From NCBI GenBank assembly GCA_023247285.1, contig JAHFGU010000020.1, positions 1 through 16,788 on the forward strand: a DNA stretch of 16,788 nucleotides, written 5' to 3'. Positions 1 through 6,045 of the stretch are shown here, piece by piece (position 1 is the first letter of the stretch; the number at the start of each line of letters is the position of its first letter). Below the pieces are notes generated by a model that made no database searches, was not told where the DNA came from, and saw nothing but the letters and a program-made list of their open reading frames with translations. This DNA is from Candidatus Omnitrophota bacterium. Its GTDB lineage: Bacteria; Omnitrophota; Koll11; Aquiviventales; Aquiviventaceae. Both the position numbers and the translations under genes were made by a program.

Positions 1-1
1 C

Positions 2-127
2 TCCTATGGGGCGGATCGGGCCGCCAACATCACCGCGGTCAGCAATGCGGGGGTCCTGACCACTTCGGGGACGGTCGACGATGTCTGCATCACCAACGGC
101 ACGCCGGCCGGGGCCTCGAACTGCTAA
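2..127 (+). CDS. Pilin/pseudopilin-like protein, C-terminal fragment
   Basis: Only the last 41 codons are in the window; the reading frame is open from base 2 to a TAA at 125-127. The visible tail is rich in Gly, Ala, Ser, Thr and Asn and ends in Asn-Cys. A second Cys lies about 13 residues earlier, in the stretch VDDVCITNG, so a C-terminal disulfide loop of the kind that closes type IV pilin heads is possible. The identification rests mostly on position: the next three genes encode minor (pseudo)pilins, so this is probably the major pilin or GspG/GspH-like member. The diagnostic N-terminal prepilin motif is outside the window. A hairpin repeat begins inside the stop codon. Confidence 0.6.
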   Translation, partial: SYGADRAANITAVSNAGVLTTSGTVDDVCITNGTPAGASNC

Positions 128-194
128 TTCGGGGACAGCCACCGAATTCATGCGGGACGCTGAAAGCGTTGCATTCGGTGGCTGTCCCCGAATT
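126..194. repeat. REP-like hairpin repeat, full copy (22-bp perfect arms)
   Basis: Two 22-nt arms, 126-147 and 173-194, are exact reverse complements (core GGGGACAGCCACCGAAT). The 25-nt middle contains a smaller nested hairpin (ACGCT 157-161 with AGCGT 165-169). The left arm starts within the TAA stop codon of the upstream gene and the right arm ends 6 nt before the GTG start candidate of the next gene. A shortened copy of the same sequence occurs at 8455-8492, so this is a dispersed element. Size and structure fit a REP/BIME-type element mobilised by a REP-associated Y1 transposase, but no such transposase is in the window. Confidence 0.85.
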
Positions 195-200
195 CGCGCC

Positions 201-566
201 GTGCCGCCGCGCGGCATCTCCCTGCTCGAAGTGCTCCTCGCGGTCATCCTCTTCGCCGGGGGGACGGTGGCCATCGTCGGCGCGGTGCAGCAGTCGCACG
301 CCGGCCTCGCGGACAGCGAGAACCTCCTGATCGCGACCCACCTGGCGCAGCGCCGCCTCGAAGAGCTGCGCAACACGGCGTACGGCAGCCTGGCCAACGA
401 ATCCAAAGCCTCCGTGAGCAGCCCGTCCGGGTTTACGCGCTTCAGCCGCGCGGTGACCGTCACGACGCCCTACACCAGCCTCAAACAGGTGGTGGTCACC
501 GTCTACTGGACCACGCCGGCAGGGGAAACGAATGTCAGTCTCCAGACCTACCGCTCGAACAGCTAG
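201..566 (+). CDS. Minor prepilin, PilV/GspI-like
   Basis: Class III prepilin. With the GTG start at 201 the protein begins MPPRG followed by ISLLEVLLAVILF, which gives the prepilin peptidase cleavage site after Gly5 and the conserved Glu at mature position 5. A hydrophobic N-terminal helix follows (residues 6-30), then a small beta-rich head with the RLEELRNTAY segment typical of PilV/GspI proteins. About 121 residues, usual for the family. No Shine-Dalgarno lies before 201. Alternative in-frame starts are ATG 150, in the loop of the hairpin repeat (22-residue leader), and ATG 81, overlapping the upstream gene (45-residue leader). I prefer 201 because prepilin leaders are usually short. The 3' end overlaps the next gene by 35 bp. 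Confidence 0.85.
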   Translation: MPPRGISLLEVLLAVILFAGGTVAIVGAVQQSHAGLADSENLLIATHLAQRRLEELRNTAYGSLANESKASVSSPSGFTRFSRAVTVTTPYTSLKQVVVTVYWTTPAGETNVSLQTYRSNS

Positions 567-1083
567 CCAGGCCCGGGCGGCCGGCTTCACGGTGATCGAG
601 CTCATGCTGGTCATCATCGTGATGGCCGTCTTCTTCGGCACGGTGTACGAGTCGGTCATCGTCATCCTGCGGACGGCCAACGCCGTGGACGAGCGCGAGG
701 CCATCCGCCAGCAGCTCGCCCACGCGCTCGAGATCCTCACGCGGGAGGCCGCCATGGCCAGCAACGTCGACAACGCGGAAGACCAGCGGTTCCAGATGGA
801 CGGGGACCTCGATGGCGACGGCGACACCGAGGGCAACATCAACTACCGGGTGTCGAGCGGCGACCTCCAGCGCGTCTACAGCGGGGATACGGTGACGTTG
901 ATCCCGGATCTGACCAGCCTCGACTTCGATTACGTGGATCTCAACGGGGCCGCCATGACGACACCGGTCAGCCCCGGCAGCAGCCGCGACAACATCCGCG
1001 TCATTCAGATCACGGTGAGCGCGACCAAGGACAATGAAACCATCTCGCTGGCCAGCGCAGCCTACCTGCGCAACAACCAATAA
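532..1083 (+). CDS. Minor prepilin, PilW/GspJ-like
   Basis: An 18-residue leader ending in Gly18 precedes FTVIELMLVIIVMAVFF, the prepilin peptidase motif with Glu at mature position 5. The hydrophobic helix covers about residues 19-48 and is followed by the DEREAIRQQLAHALEILTREAAMAS segment typical of PilW/GspJ-like proteins. Residues 90-100 form an acidic run (DGDLDGDGDTE) resembling a calcium-binding loop, which is suggestive only. The head ends with beta-strands and no C-terminal Cys pair. An AGGGG at 521-525 lies 6 nt before the ATG and supports this start. In a type IV pilus or type II secretion system this protein would sit in the tip complex with its two neighbours. Confidence 0.85.
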   Translation: MSVSRPTARTASQARAAGFTVIELMLVIIVMAVFFGTVYESVIVILRTANAVDEREAIRQQLAHALEILTREAAMASNVDNAEDQRFQMDGDLDGDGDTEGNINYRVSSGDLQRVYSGDTVTLIPDLTSLDFDYVDLNGAAMTTPVSPGSSRDNIRVIQITVSATKDNETISLASAAYLRNNQ

Positions 1084-1900
1084 TCCTCGGCGCCGGCAGG
1101 CGGGCGTGGTGTTGTTCGCCACGTTCTTCCTCATGCTGGTGCTCAGCGGCCTGGCCATCTCCATCGGGGTGGAGTCGCAGAACGCCATGGTGAGCGGCCG
1201 GAACCAGCTCCAGGACAAGCAGGCCTTCTTCATCGCGGAAGCCGGCTGGCAGCGGGCCCGGCAGGCGGTCAGCGACGGCACGTGGGACGCGGCCGCCGAC
1301 CCAGGCAATACCTACACCGAATCGTTCGGCGCCGGCGAGTACCTCGTGACGGTCGTCGCGGTCGACGACGACGAGTATTCGATCACCTCCAAGGGCTACG
1401 TGCCCAGCCAGGCGAACGCGGTGGCCCAGCGGCAGGTGGTCGAGGAGAACATCAGCGCTACGGTGAGTTCGACCAACCTGTCGCTGAGCGCCACGGCCTC
1501 GGCCTCATCGTCCGATTCGTCGCACCCGGCCGCCGATGCCATCGACGGCAGCTCAGGCTCCCACTGGAAGGCCGGCTCCGACGGGAGCGGCTGGCTCAAG
1601 CTGGACTTCGGCAGCGCGACCACCCTGGACGAGATCATCGTCGAGGAGAAGGACAACGTCACGAACGTGTCGGTGGAGTACTCGGATAACGGCTCCACAT
1701 GGTCCACGCCCAGCGGGCACTCGGTCAGCCATTCCGGCAAGACGTGGACCGTGACCTTCACCGGTACCTCGCACCGCTATTTCCGGGCCAACATCAGCGC
1801 CAGCAGCAGCAAAAAGCCTTCGGTCAAGGAGCTGGAGAGCTACAACACCGCCGCGGACACCGTCACGCTGGGGCAGGGGGACGTGACGACGCGATGGTAG
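1034..1900 (+). CDS. Minor pilin PilX/GspK-like with C-terminal discoidin (F5/8C) domain
   Basis: The N-terminal half (residues 1-140) looks like PilX/GspK: a basic leader RRRQAG, a hydrophobic helix VVLFATFFLMLVLSGLAISIG (about 25-45), and the signature segment QAFFIAEAGWQRARQAV (63-79). It lacks a Glu at mature position 5, as is common in GspK/PilX. Residues 149-272 match an F5/8 type C (discoidin) fold: SATASASSSDSSHPAADAIDG, then the W-x-A and GSGWLKLDFGS stretches and a late R-Y-F-R-A strand. These domains usually bind carbohydrate or phospholipid. The start overlaps the upstream gene by 50 bp, with AAGGA rather close to the ATG; a start nearer codon 25 (GTG 1106) is possible but would remove the leader. 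The stop overlaps the next start. Confidence 0.85.
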   Translation: MKPSRWPAQPTCATTNNPRRRQAGVVLFATFFLMLVLSGLAISIGVESQNAMVSGRNQLQDKQAFFIAEAGWQRARQAVSDGTWDAAADPGNTYTESFGAGEYLVTVVAVDDDEYSITSKGYVPSQANAVAQRQVVEENISATVSSTNLSLSATASASSSDSSHPAADAIDGSSGSHWKAGSDGSGWLKLDFGSATTLDEIIVEEKDNVTNVSVEYSDNGSTWSTPSGHSVSHSGKTWTVTFTGTSHRYFRANISASSSKKPSVKELESYNTAADTVTLGQGDVTTRW

Positions 1901-3633
1901 CGTGGCGCGCATGGGTGGACGAAGTCCGCGAGCGCGTGACCGCGCGCGTGGAGCGGTTGCAGCGCGGCCGGCAGCCCGCGCGCTCGGTGGGGTTGGACCT
2001 CGGCAGCCACGGCATCAAGCTCGTCGAGGTGGAGCAGACCTCGAGCGGATACCGGCTGGTGAAAAGCCTGATCCAAGATCTGCCGTGGAATACCGCCGCA
2101 CCGCCGGCCGGCGGTGCGGCCGCAGCGCCGGTGGACCAGATCGGCTGGCTGCAGGCTGCGCTGAAGGAGTTCGCCGCAGCCGGGCTGCACGTCTCGCTCA
2201 GCGGGCCGGAGGCCGCGCTGCGCCGCCTGCAGCTGCCGCTGATGACCCGGCGCGAACTGATGGAGGCGGCGCGGTGGCAGGTCAAAGACCAGCTCACATT
2301 CCCGGTCCAGGACGCGGTCATTGACGTGCAGGTGCTCGGCGAGGTGTGGGCCAAGGACATCAAGAAGCTGGATGTGCTGGTGGCGGTCGCCTCCCAGGCC
2401 GCCGTGCGCGCGGCGCTGGAATTGGTCGAGCAGGCCGGGGGCTGCGTCATGAGCCTGACCCCTGAGCCGCTGGCCCTGTGGCGCTCCGTGCAGGGCCTGA
2501 TGCCGGAAGCGCGCAGCGGGTCGGTGGCGATCATCGAAATCGGCGCTGTGAGCACCCGCATCGCGATCGCGCATCAGGGCCGGCTCCGGCTGGTCCGCGA
2601 TCTGGCCATCGGCAGCGCCACCGTCACTGAAGCGCTGGTGGGCGTCGTGACGGCCGAGCAGGGCGAGGTGACCATCGATTCCGTGAAGGCCGAGGCGCTG
2701 AAGCGGCGCTACGGCGTGGTCAAGGACACGGCGGAGGGCACCACCGACGACGGCGTGCCGCTCTTCCATCTCTCCGCGCTTATGCGGCCGGTCCTCGAGC
2801 AGCTCGTCACCGAAATCAGCCGGGTGCTCGATTTTTACCGCATGCAGCTCGACGAGGCGGGCGTTGGCCGGCTGCTGCTCTGCGGCGGCGGCGCGAATCT
2901 CAAGCAGCTGCGCGCGTTCCTCGCCGACGGGTTGGGCATGAATGCCGAGCTCTGGAATCCGCTGCTGCGGATGCCGGACCGCGTCCAAGCGCTGGAGCCG
3001 GAGCAGGTGGCTGAGAACGGCCCGCGCCTTGCGGTCGCCATCGGCCTGGCGATCGAGCACGGGCAGTCGTTCCGGCTCATGACCTCGAAACCGCAGCCGC
3101 GCCGGGTCCGCCTGCCGCAGCTGAGCCTGCCGCCCCAGTGGCCGCGGCTGGCGGCTGCGGCCGCCGGCATCGCGGCCGGGCTGGGCCTGCTGTGGATGCT
3201 GGCCGTCGCCGGTCTCACCCAGCTGCAGGTGCAGGCCGAGGAGCGGCGATGGGTCGTGGTCGAGCCGACGTTCCGATCCTGGCAGCAGGCCCATGATGCC
3301 GCCGGAGCGGCGGAGGCGGCCATCGCGCGTCTGCAGCAGTTCACGGATCAGGAGCCGGTCTGGGATGGGGTCCTGAAGGAGCTGGGCAAGGCCATGCCTG
3401 CCACCGTCGAGTTAGACGAGCTGGCCTGTTCCCAGGATGTCTCGCGCGGCAGGCTGCGCGCGCAGCTCAAAGGCCGCGTCACGTTCGCCGGGCGGCCGGA
3501 GCGGATTCTGGCACAGTTGGTGGAAGCGCTCAATCGCTCGATCTTTTTTGAGGGAGTCGAGCTGGCCAGCTCGACCATTCGCGCCGCGGAAGGCCAGGCC
3601 ACCAGCTTTGAGCTGGCTGGCTGGCTGGAGTAG
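1894..3633 (+). CDS. pilM: PilM-PilN fusion / GspL-like inner-membrane assembly protein
   Basis: Start at ATG 1894, overlapping the upstream stop codon, gives 579 residues; the frame is open further upstream but that part is a shadow of the previous gene. Residues 31-345 are an actin-like PilM domain: phosphate-1 loop SVGLDLGSHGIKLVE (31-45), phosphate-2 IIEIGAVSTRIAI (about 212-224) and adenosine motif LLLCGGGANL (327-336). A single membrane helix follows at about 418-440, then a periplasmic PilN-like alpha/beta domain (440-579) with a coiled-coil start. PilM and PilN are separate, interacting proteins in type IV pili, while type II secretion GspL joins the two folds in one chain, so this gene has GspL architecture. 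It would bridge the cytoplasmic ATPase and the periplasmic PilO/PilP-like partners encoded next. Confidence 0.87.
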   Translation: MVAWRAWVDEVRERVTARVERLQRGRQPARSVGLDLGSHGIKLVEVEQTSSGYRLVKSLIQDLPWNTAAPPAGGAAAAPVDQIGWLQAALKEFAAAGLHVSLSGPEAALRRLQLPLMTRRELMEAARWQVKDQLTFPVQDAVIDVQVLGEVWAKDIKKLDVLVAVASQAAVRAALELVEQAGGCVMSLTPEPLALWRSVQGLMPEARSGSVAIIEIGAVSTRIAIAHQGRLRLVRDLAIGSATVTEALVGVVTAEQGEVTIDSVKAEALKRRYGVVKDTAEGTTDDGVPLFHLSALMRPVLEQLVTEISRVLDFYRMQLDEAGVGRLLLCGGGANLKQLRAFLADGLGMNAELWNPLLRMPDRVQALEPEQVAENGPRLAVAIGLAIEHGQSFRLMTSKPQPRRVRLPQLSLPPQWPRLAAAAAGIAAGLGLLWMLAVAGLTQLQVQAEERRWVVVEPTFRSWQQAHDAAGAAEAAIARLQQFTDQEPVWDGVLKELGKAMPATVELDELACSQDVSRGRLRAQLKGRVTFAGRPERILAQLVEALNRSIFFEGVELASSTIRAAEGQATSFELAGWLE

Positions 3634-3645
3634 GGACGGGCTCTG

Positions 3646-4239
3646 ATGGACTCGACCTGGTGGAGCCGGCGCACGCCGGCGGAGCGCGCAGGGCTGGGCG
3701 TGGCCGGCAGCCTCGCGGCCGCCGGTGTTGTGCTGTGGCTGCTGTACCTGCCAGCCGTCCGGCTGCTCGCCGGTCGCCGCGTAGCGCTCGCAGCGGTTCG
3801 GGAGCGCATCGCGCGGGGCGAGGCATCGGCAACAGAGGCGCCGGCCGAAGCCCGCCGCGCACGGGAACTGCAAGACCGTTATCAGCAGATGCTCCACCGC
3901 GTCGAATCGGGCGGTTCCATGGCGCACATCCTTGAGCAGATCAGCGCGCAGGCGAAGACGCACCGGCTGGATCTGTCCATGATCCAGCCGCGCATGGAGC
4001 TGCGCGACGCGCGCGCGGTGAGGGTGGGGTCGGATTTGACGCTGCGCGAGGTCCCCTTGACGCTGCGCCTGACCGGGCGATATCAAGCGATCGGCGCGTT
4101 CTTGGGCGGGCTGCCGGACGCCCCCTACGTGGCTGCGGTGCGGCAGCTGACGATGCAGAAACCCGCAGCCGAGAGCCATGACCTGCGCGCCATCGTTGAG
4201 CTGGCCGTGTTCGTGGCAGAGCAGGGTCCGGCCGGATGA
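3646..4239 (+). CDS. PilO/GspM-like inner-membrane assembly protein
   Basis: A 197-residue bitopic protein: short cytoplasmic N-terminus, one membrane helix (about residues 16-40), a coiled-coil-like basic/acidic helix (residues 43-90), then a ferredoxin-like periplasmic domain. The segment SMAHILEQISAQAKTHRLDLSMIQP (about 90-114) and the later VPLTLRLTGRYQAIGAFLGGLPDAPY (about 137-162) are characteristic of PilO. Its size and its place directly after the PilM-PilN fusion (12-nt gap) support this. PilO pairs with PilN to form the inner-membrane alignment complex; GspM does the equivalent with GspL. The stop codon overlaps the next start as ATGA, so translation is probably coupled. Confidence 0.8.
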   Translation: MDSTWWSRRTPAERAGLGVAGSLAAAGVVLWLLYLPAVRLLAGRRVALAAVRERIARGEASATEAPAEARRARELQDRYQQMLHRVESGGSMAHILEQISAQAKTHRLDLSMIQPRMELRDARAVRVGSDLTLREVPLTLRLTGRYQAIGAFLGGLPDAPYVAAVRQLTMQKPAAESHDLRAIVELAVFVAEQGPAG

Positions 4240-4739
4240 GCGGAGCTCCGCGCGCGGGGTACCTGGCGCTGCTAGGCGGTGCGGTCGTGTTGGCTCTCGC
4301 CGTCCGGCTCATGAAGCCCCGCGGCCATGCTCCAGGGCCGCCGCCGAAGCCTCCCCCGGCCGCTACCACGCCCCTGATCGCGGCGCCACCAGCTGCGCCG
4401 CCCGCCGCGCAGCCGGCGACCGAGGCGCCGACAGCTGCTGCGCTGCCGGCGGCCGGAGCGGCTGATGCCGCCCCGGCGCTGCGCCAGCGGCAGCGCGAGC
4501 AGGCGGCGCGGTGGACATGGTCCAGGGATCCCTTCACCCGCGGGCCCGCCGTGGTCGGCGTCGCCGGCCTGACGCTGACCGGCATCATCTGGGATCAGAC
4601 ATCCCCGCTGGCGATCGTCAACGGCGAAGTGCTGCGGCCCGGGCAGGAAATCGAGGGGTACCGGCTGCTGCAGATCCAGCCGGATCGCGTCTGGCTCTCC
4701 GATGGGGACCAGCTCTTCCAGCTGCTCCTGTCCCCTTAA
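4236..4739 (+). CDS. PilP/GspC homology-region-like periplasmic protein
   Basis: 167 residues. An N-terminal membrane helix (residues 8-25) is followed by a Pro/Ala-rich linker (about 28-83) that could span the periplasm. The compact C-terminal domain (about 108-167) runs LTGIIWDQTSPLAIVNGEVL, then RPGQEIEGYRLLQIQPDRVWLSDGDQLFQLLL. This beta-strand pattern (small hydrophobic strand, G-E-V, G-x-x-I-x-G-Y, D-R-V-x-L) is that of the PilP/GspC homology region, which contacts the secretin N0 domain. No secretin gene follows in the window. The identification is by domain shape and operon position rather than strong motif identity. This is the last gene of the pilus operon here. Confidence 0.65.
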   Translation: MSGAPRAGYLALLGGAVVLALAVRLMKPRGHAPGPPPKPPPAATTPLIAAPPAAPPAAQPATEAPTAAALPAAGAADAAPALRQRQREQAARWTWSRDPFTRGPAVVGVAGLTLTGIIWDQTSPLAIVNGEVLRPGQEIEGYRLLQIQPDRVWLSDGDQLFQLLLSP

Positions 4740-4748
4740 AAACCAACA

Positions 4749-4940
4749 CCGCCCGACGGGTCCTGCCGCTCCGCACCCCACGTCCGTCCTCGGCGCGGGC
4801 GGTTCCTGGAACACGCCTCGGTAGTCCCCCCATCCCCCGCAGCCTGCGACCGAGCTGCTGGCGGCGAGGAAGTGTCGGAGCGCGCTGGCGATCCGACCGG
4901 GCGGGCGTGGGGTCCCCGCTCCGCGTCACCCGTCGGGCGG
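4749..4940. other. Non-coding stretch with long imperfect inverted repeat
   Basis: No convincing gene lies between 4740 and 5034. The stretch opens and closes with an inverted repeat: 4749-4761 (ccgcccgacgggt) is the exact reverse complement of 4928-4940. A second paired block follows inside, CCCCACG 4776-4782 with CGTGGGG 4906-4912. Within the loop CTCGGT (4817-4822) can pair with ACCGAG (4849-4854). It starts 10 nt after the last pilus gene. It could be a structured 3' UTR, a small RNA, or the remains of a small mobile element with terminal repeats; the sequence alone does not decide. Confidence 0.5.
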
Positions 4941-4966
4941 AATCGGCTGTGCCACCTTCCATAGCG

Positions 4967-4981
4967 AAGTGCCTGGCACTT
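4967..4981. repeat. Short palindrome followed by a T run
   Basis: AAGTGCC (4967-4973) and GGCACTT (4975-4981) are exact reverse complements around one central base, and four of the next bases are T or belong to a T run (4980-4984). It lies between the pilus operon and the dedA promoter. The stem plus T run resembles a short intrinsic terminator, but a hairpin would have to open its inner pairs to form a loop, leaving a weak stem. Palindromes of this kind also occur as dispersed repeats in environmental genomes; only one copy is visible here. Confidence 0.4.
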
Positions 4982-5016
4982 TTTGCTGGGAATTTCGTGC
5001 CGCTCGTTTCCATTTC

Positions 5017-5025
5017 TGCCATAAT
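5017..5025 (+). promoter_or_regulatory. Extended -10 promoter for the dedA-like gene
   Basis: TGC (5017-5019) directly precedes CATAAT (5020-5025), an extended -10 arrangement with five of six matches to TATAAT. No good -35 is seen at normal spacing, which an extended -10 can tolerate. Only 9 nt separate the box from the ATG at 5035 and there is no Shine-Dalgarno, so transcription would start at or within a few bases of the start codon. Confidence 0.6.
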
Positions 5026-5034
5026 ATCACGTCC

Positions 5035-5673
5035 ATGGCCGAGTTCTTCTCCTACCTCTATCAATTCGACGAGCTCATCCGGTGGGGCGGGTATACCGTC
5101 TTGACGGCGATCGTGTTCGCGGAAACCGGGCTGCTCGCCGGCTTCTTCCTGCCTGGGGATTCGCTGCTGGTGACCGCGGGGCTGGTGGCCGCGACCCAGC
5201 GCGGGCTGCACATCGGCGTTTTGCTGCCGCTGTTGAGCGCGGCCGCCATCGCCGGGGATAGCGCCGGCTACGCGCTCGGCTATCACCTCGGCCCGCGGAT
5301 CTTCAGCCGCGAGCATTCGCGCTTCTTCCACAAAGACCATCTGCGGCGCACGCAGCGCTTCTACGAGAAATACGGCGTGAAGACGATCGTGCTGGCCCGG
5401 TTCGTGCCCATCGTGCGCACGTTCGCGCCGACGGTCGCCGGCGTGGGCCGTATGCGCTACCGGACCTTCCTGCTCTACAATATCCTCGGCGGCGCCGGCT
5501 GGGTGGCGAGCATGACGCTCGGCGGGTTTTTCCTCGGCCGCTCGATCCCCAACCTGGAGCGGCATGTGCATTGGGTCATCGCGATCGTCATCGCGCTCTC
5601 CTTCCTGCCGCTCCTCTATGAATGGCGCGCCTCGCGTCGCGCCCGGCCGGGCCGCAATCCGTCGGCGTCCTAA
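5035..5673 (+). CDS. DedA-family (VTT domain) integral membrane protein
   Basis: 212 residues from ATG 5035; an upstream in-frame ATG at 4969 lies inside the palindrome and before the promoter, so it is unlikely. DedA hallmarks are present: FAETGLLAGFFLPGDSLLVTAG (28-49), GDSAGYALGYHLG (74-86), the amphipathic HKDHLRRTQRFYEKYG segment, and ARFVPIVRTFAPTVAG (121-136) with the conserved Arg and Pro residues. A hydrophobic helix near 181-195 precedes an Arg-rich cytoplasmic tail. DedA proteins are needed for membrane homeostasis, and several are lipid scramblases that recycle undecaprenyl phosphate or phosphatidylethanolamine. The TAA stop codon is also the left flank of the adjacent repeat element. 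Confidence 0.92.
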   Translation: MAEFFSYLYQFDELIRWGGYTVLTAIVFAETGLLAGFFLPGDSLLVTAGLVAATQRGLHIGVLLPLLSAAAIAGDSAGYALGYHLGPRIFSREHSRFFHKDHLRRTQRFYEKYGVKTIVLARFVPIVRTFAPTVAGVGRMRYRTFLLYNILGGAGWVASMTLGGFFLGRSIPNLERHVHWVIAIVIALSFLPLLYEWRASRRARPGRNPSAS

Positions 5674-6021
5674 GAGCACCTAACAGAATGCCGACATGGT
5701 CGCGTTGCGAGCGCCAGGCCGCCAACGGCGAGGAACGCCGACGACGGCGTATCAGCAGGCAGCGATACGCCGAGGAGGCGTGACGATGCAGCTGGCGGCT
5801 TGCCGCCGCAACCAGCGGCGCCGATCATGGGCTGGGCCGATCCGCGTCGCCGCGCGGCGTCCCTCGACTCCGCTCGGGACGCCGTCCTGAGCGTCAGCCG
5901 AAGGACGGCGTTGCTCGTCGTTGCCGTACTTCGTGCCATCAGTACGGCTGCCTCCTCGCGCCTGGCGTGGCTTGCGGCTCGGCCCAGCGCGGCCATGTGG
6001 GCATTCTGTTAGGTGCTCTAA
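5671..6021. mobile_element. MITE-like non-coding element with terminal inverted repeats and TAA flanks
   Basis: GAGCACCTAACAGAATGCC at 5674-5692 is the exact reverse complement of 6000-6018, and the similarity runs on to about 33 nt with three mismatches, then weakens. Identical TAA trinucleotides lie directly outside both ends (5671-5673 and 6019-6021), as expected of a 3-bp target duplication. No plausible gene lies inside. Both arms carry matching stem-loops: 5745-5753 with 5764-5772 (9 bp, 10-nt loop) and 5923-5930 with 5941-5948 (8 bp, 10-nt loop). A central stem (5791-5795 with 5812-5816) and a further repeat pair at 5859-5906 also occur. This fits a miniature inverted-repeat element; a structured RNA is the alternative. 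Confidence 0.75.
5859..5906. repeat. Paired inverted repeats inside the MITE-like element
   Basis: 5859-5880 begins GTCCCTCGACTCCGCT and ends GGGAC; 5884-5906 begins GTCCTGAGCGTCAGCC and ends AAGGAC. The second is close to the reverse complement of the first, separated by 3 nt. Each half also forms its own hairpin, for example CGCCGTCCT (5880-5888) with AGGACGGCG (5902-5910). The motif resembles the GTCCTGAGC...GAAGGAC repeat scattered in many bacterial genomes; that comparison is from memory. Confidence 0.55.
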
Positions 6022-6027
6022 CCGTCG

Positions 6028-6036
6028 TGCTATAAT
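6028..6036 (+). promoter_or_regulatory. Consensus extended -10 promoter for the helicase operon
   Basis: TGC (6028-6030) plus TATAAT (6031-6036) is a perfect extended -10. It lies 7 nt outside the right TAA flank of the MITE-like element, so any -35 contact (around 6008-6014, TTAGGT) would fall inside the element's terminal repeat. Nine nucleotides separate the box from the ATG at 6046 and there is no Shine-Dalgarno, so the mRNA should be leaderless or nearly so. Confidence 0.7.
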
Positions 6037-6045
6037 ACGGGATCG

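Noticed and set aside
126..194. CRISPR repeat
   Set aside because: There is only one full and one shortened copy, 8 kb apart, with no regularly spaced repeats and no cas genes.
90..842. Minus-strand open frame containing EFGGCPRI, also found at the start of a minus frame at 8222-8482
   Set aside because: The shared peptide is just the translation of the hairpin repeat present at both sites, not a conserved protein.
1699..1893. Upstream extension of the PilM-like frame
   Set aside because: These codons overlap the discoidin domain in another frame and encode a His/Gln/Arg-rich shadow peptide; ATG 1894 gives the expected PilM start.
1840..3294. Minus-strand open frame of 484 codons opposite the PilM-PilN fusion
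   Set aside because: Composition (Arg, His, Gln, Leu, Asp) is typical of a shadow of a GC-rich gene, and the plus strand carries clear PilM motifs.
4511..5104. Plus-strand open frame crossing the intergenic stretch after the pilus operon
   Set aside because: It overlaps the PilP-like gene and dedA in a different frame and has shadow-like Arg/Ser/Pro composition; no motif or ribosome-binding site.
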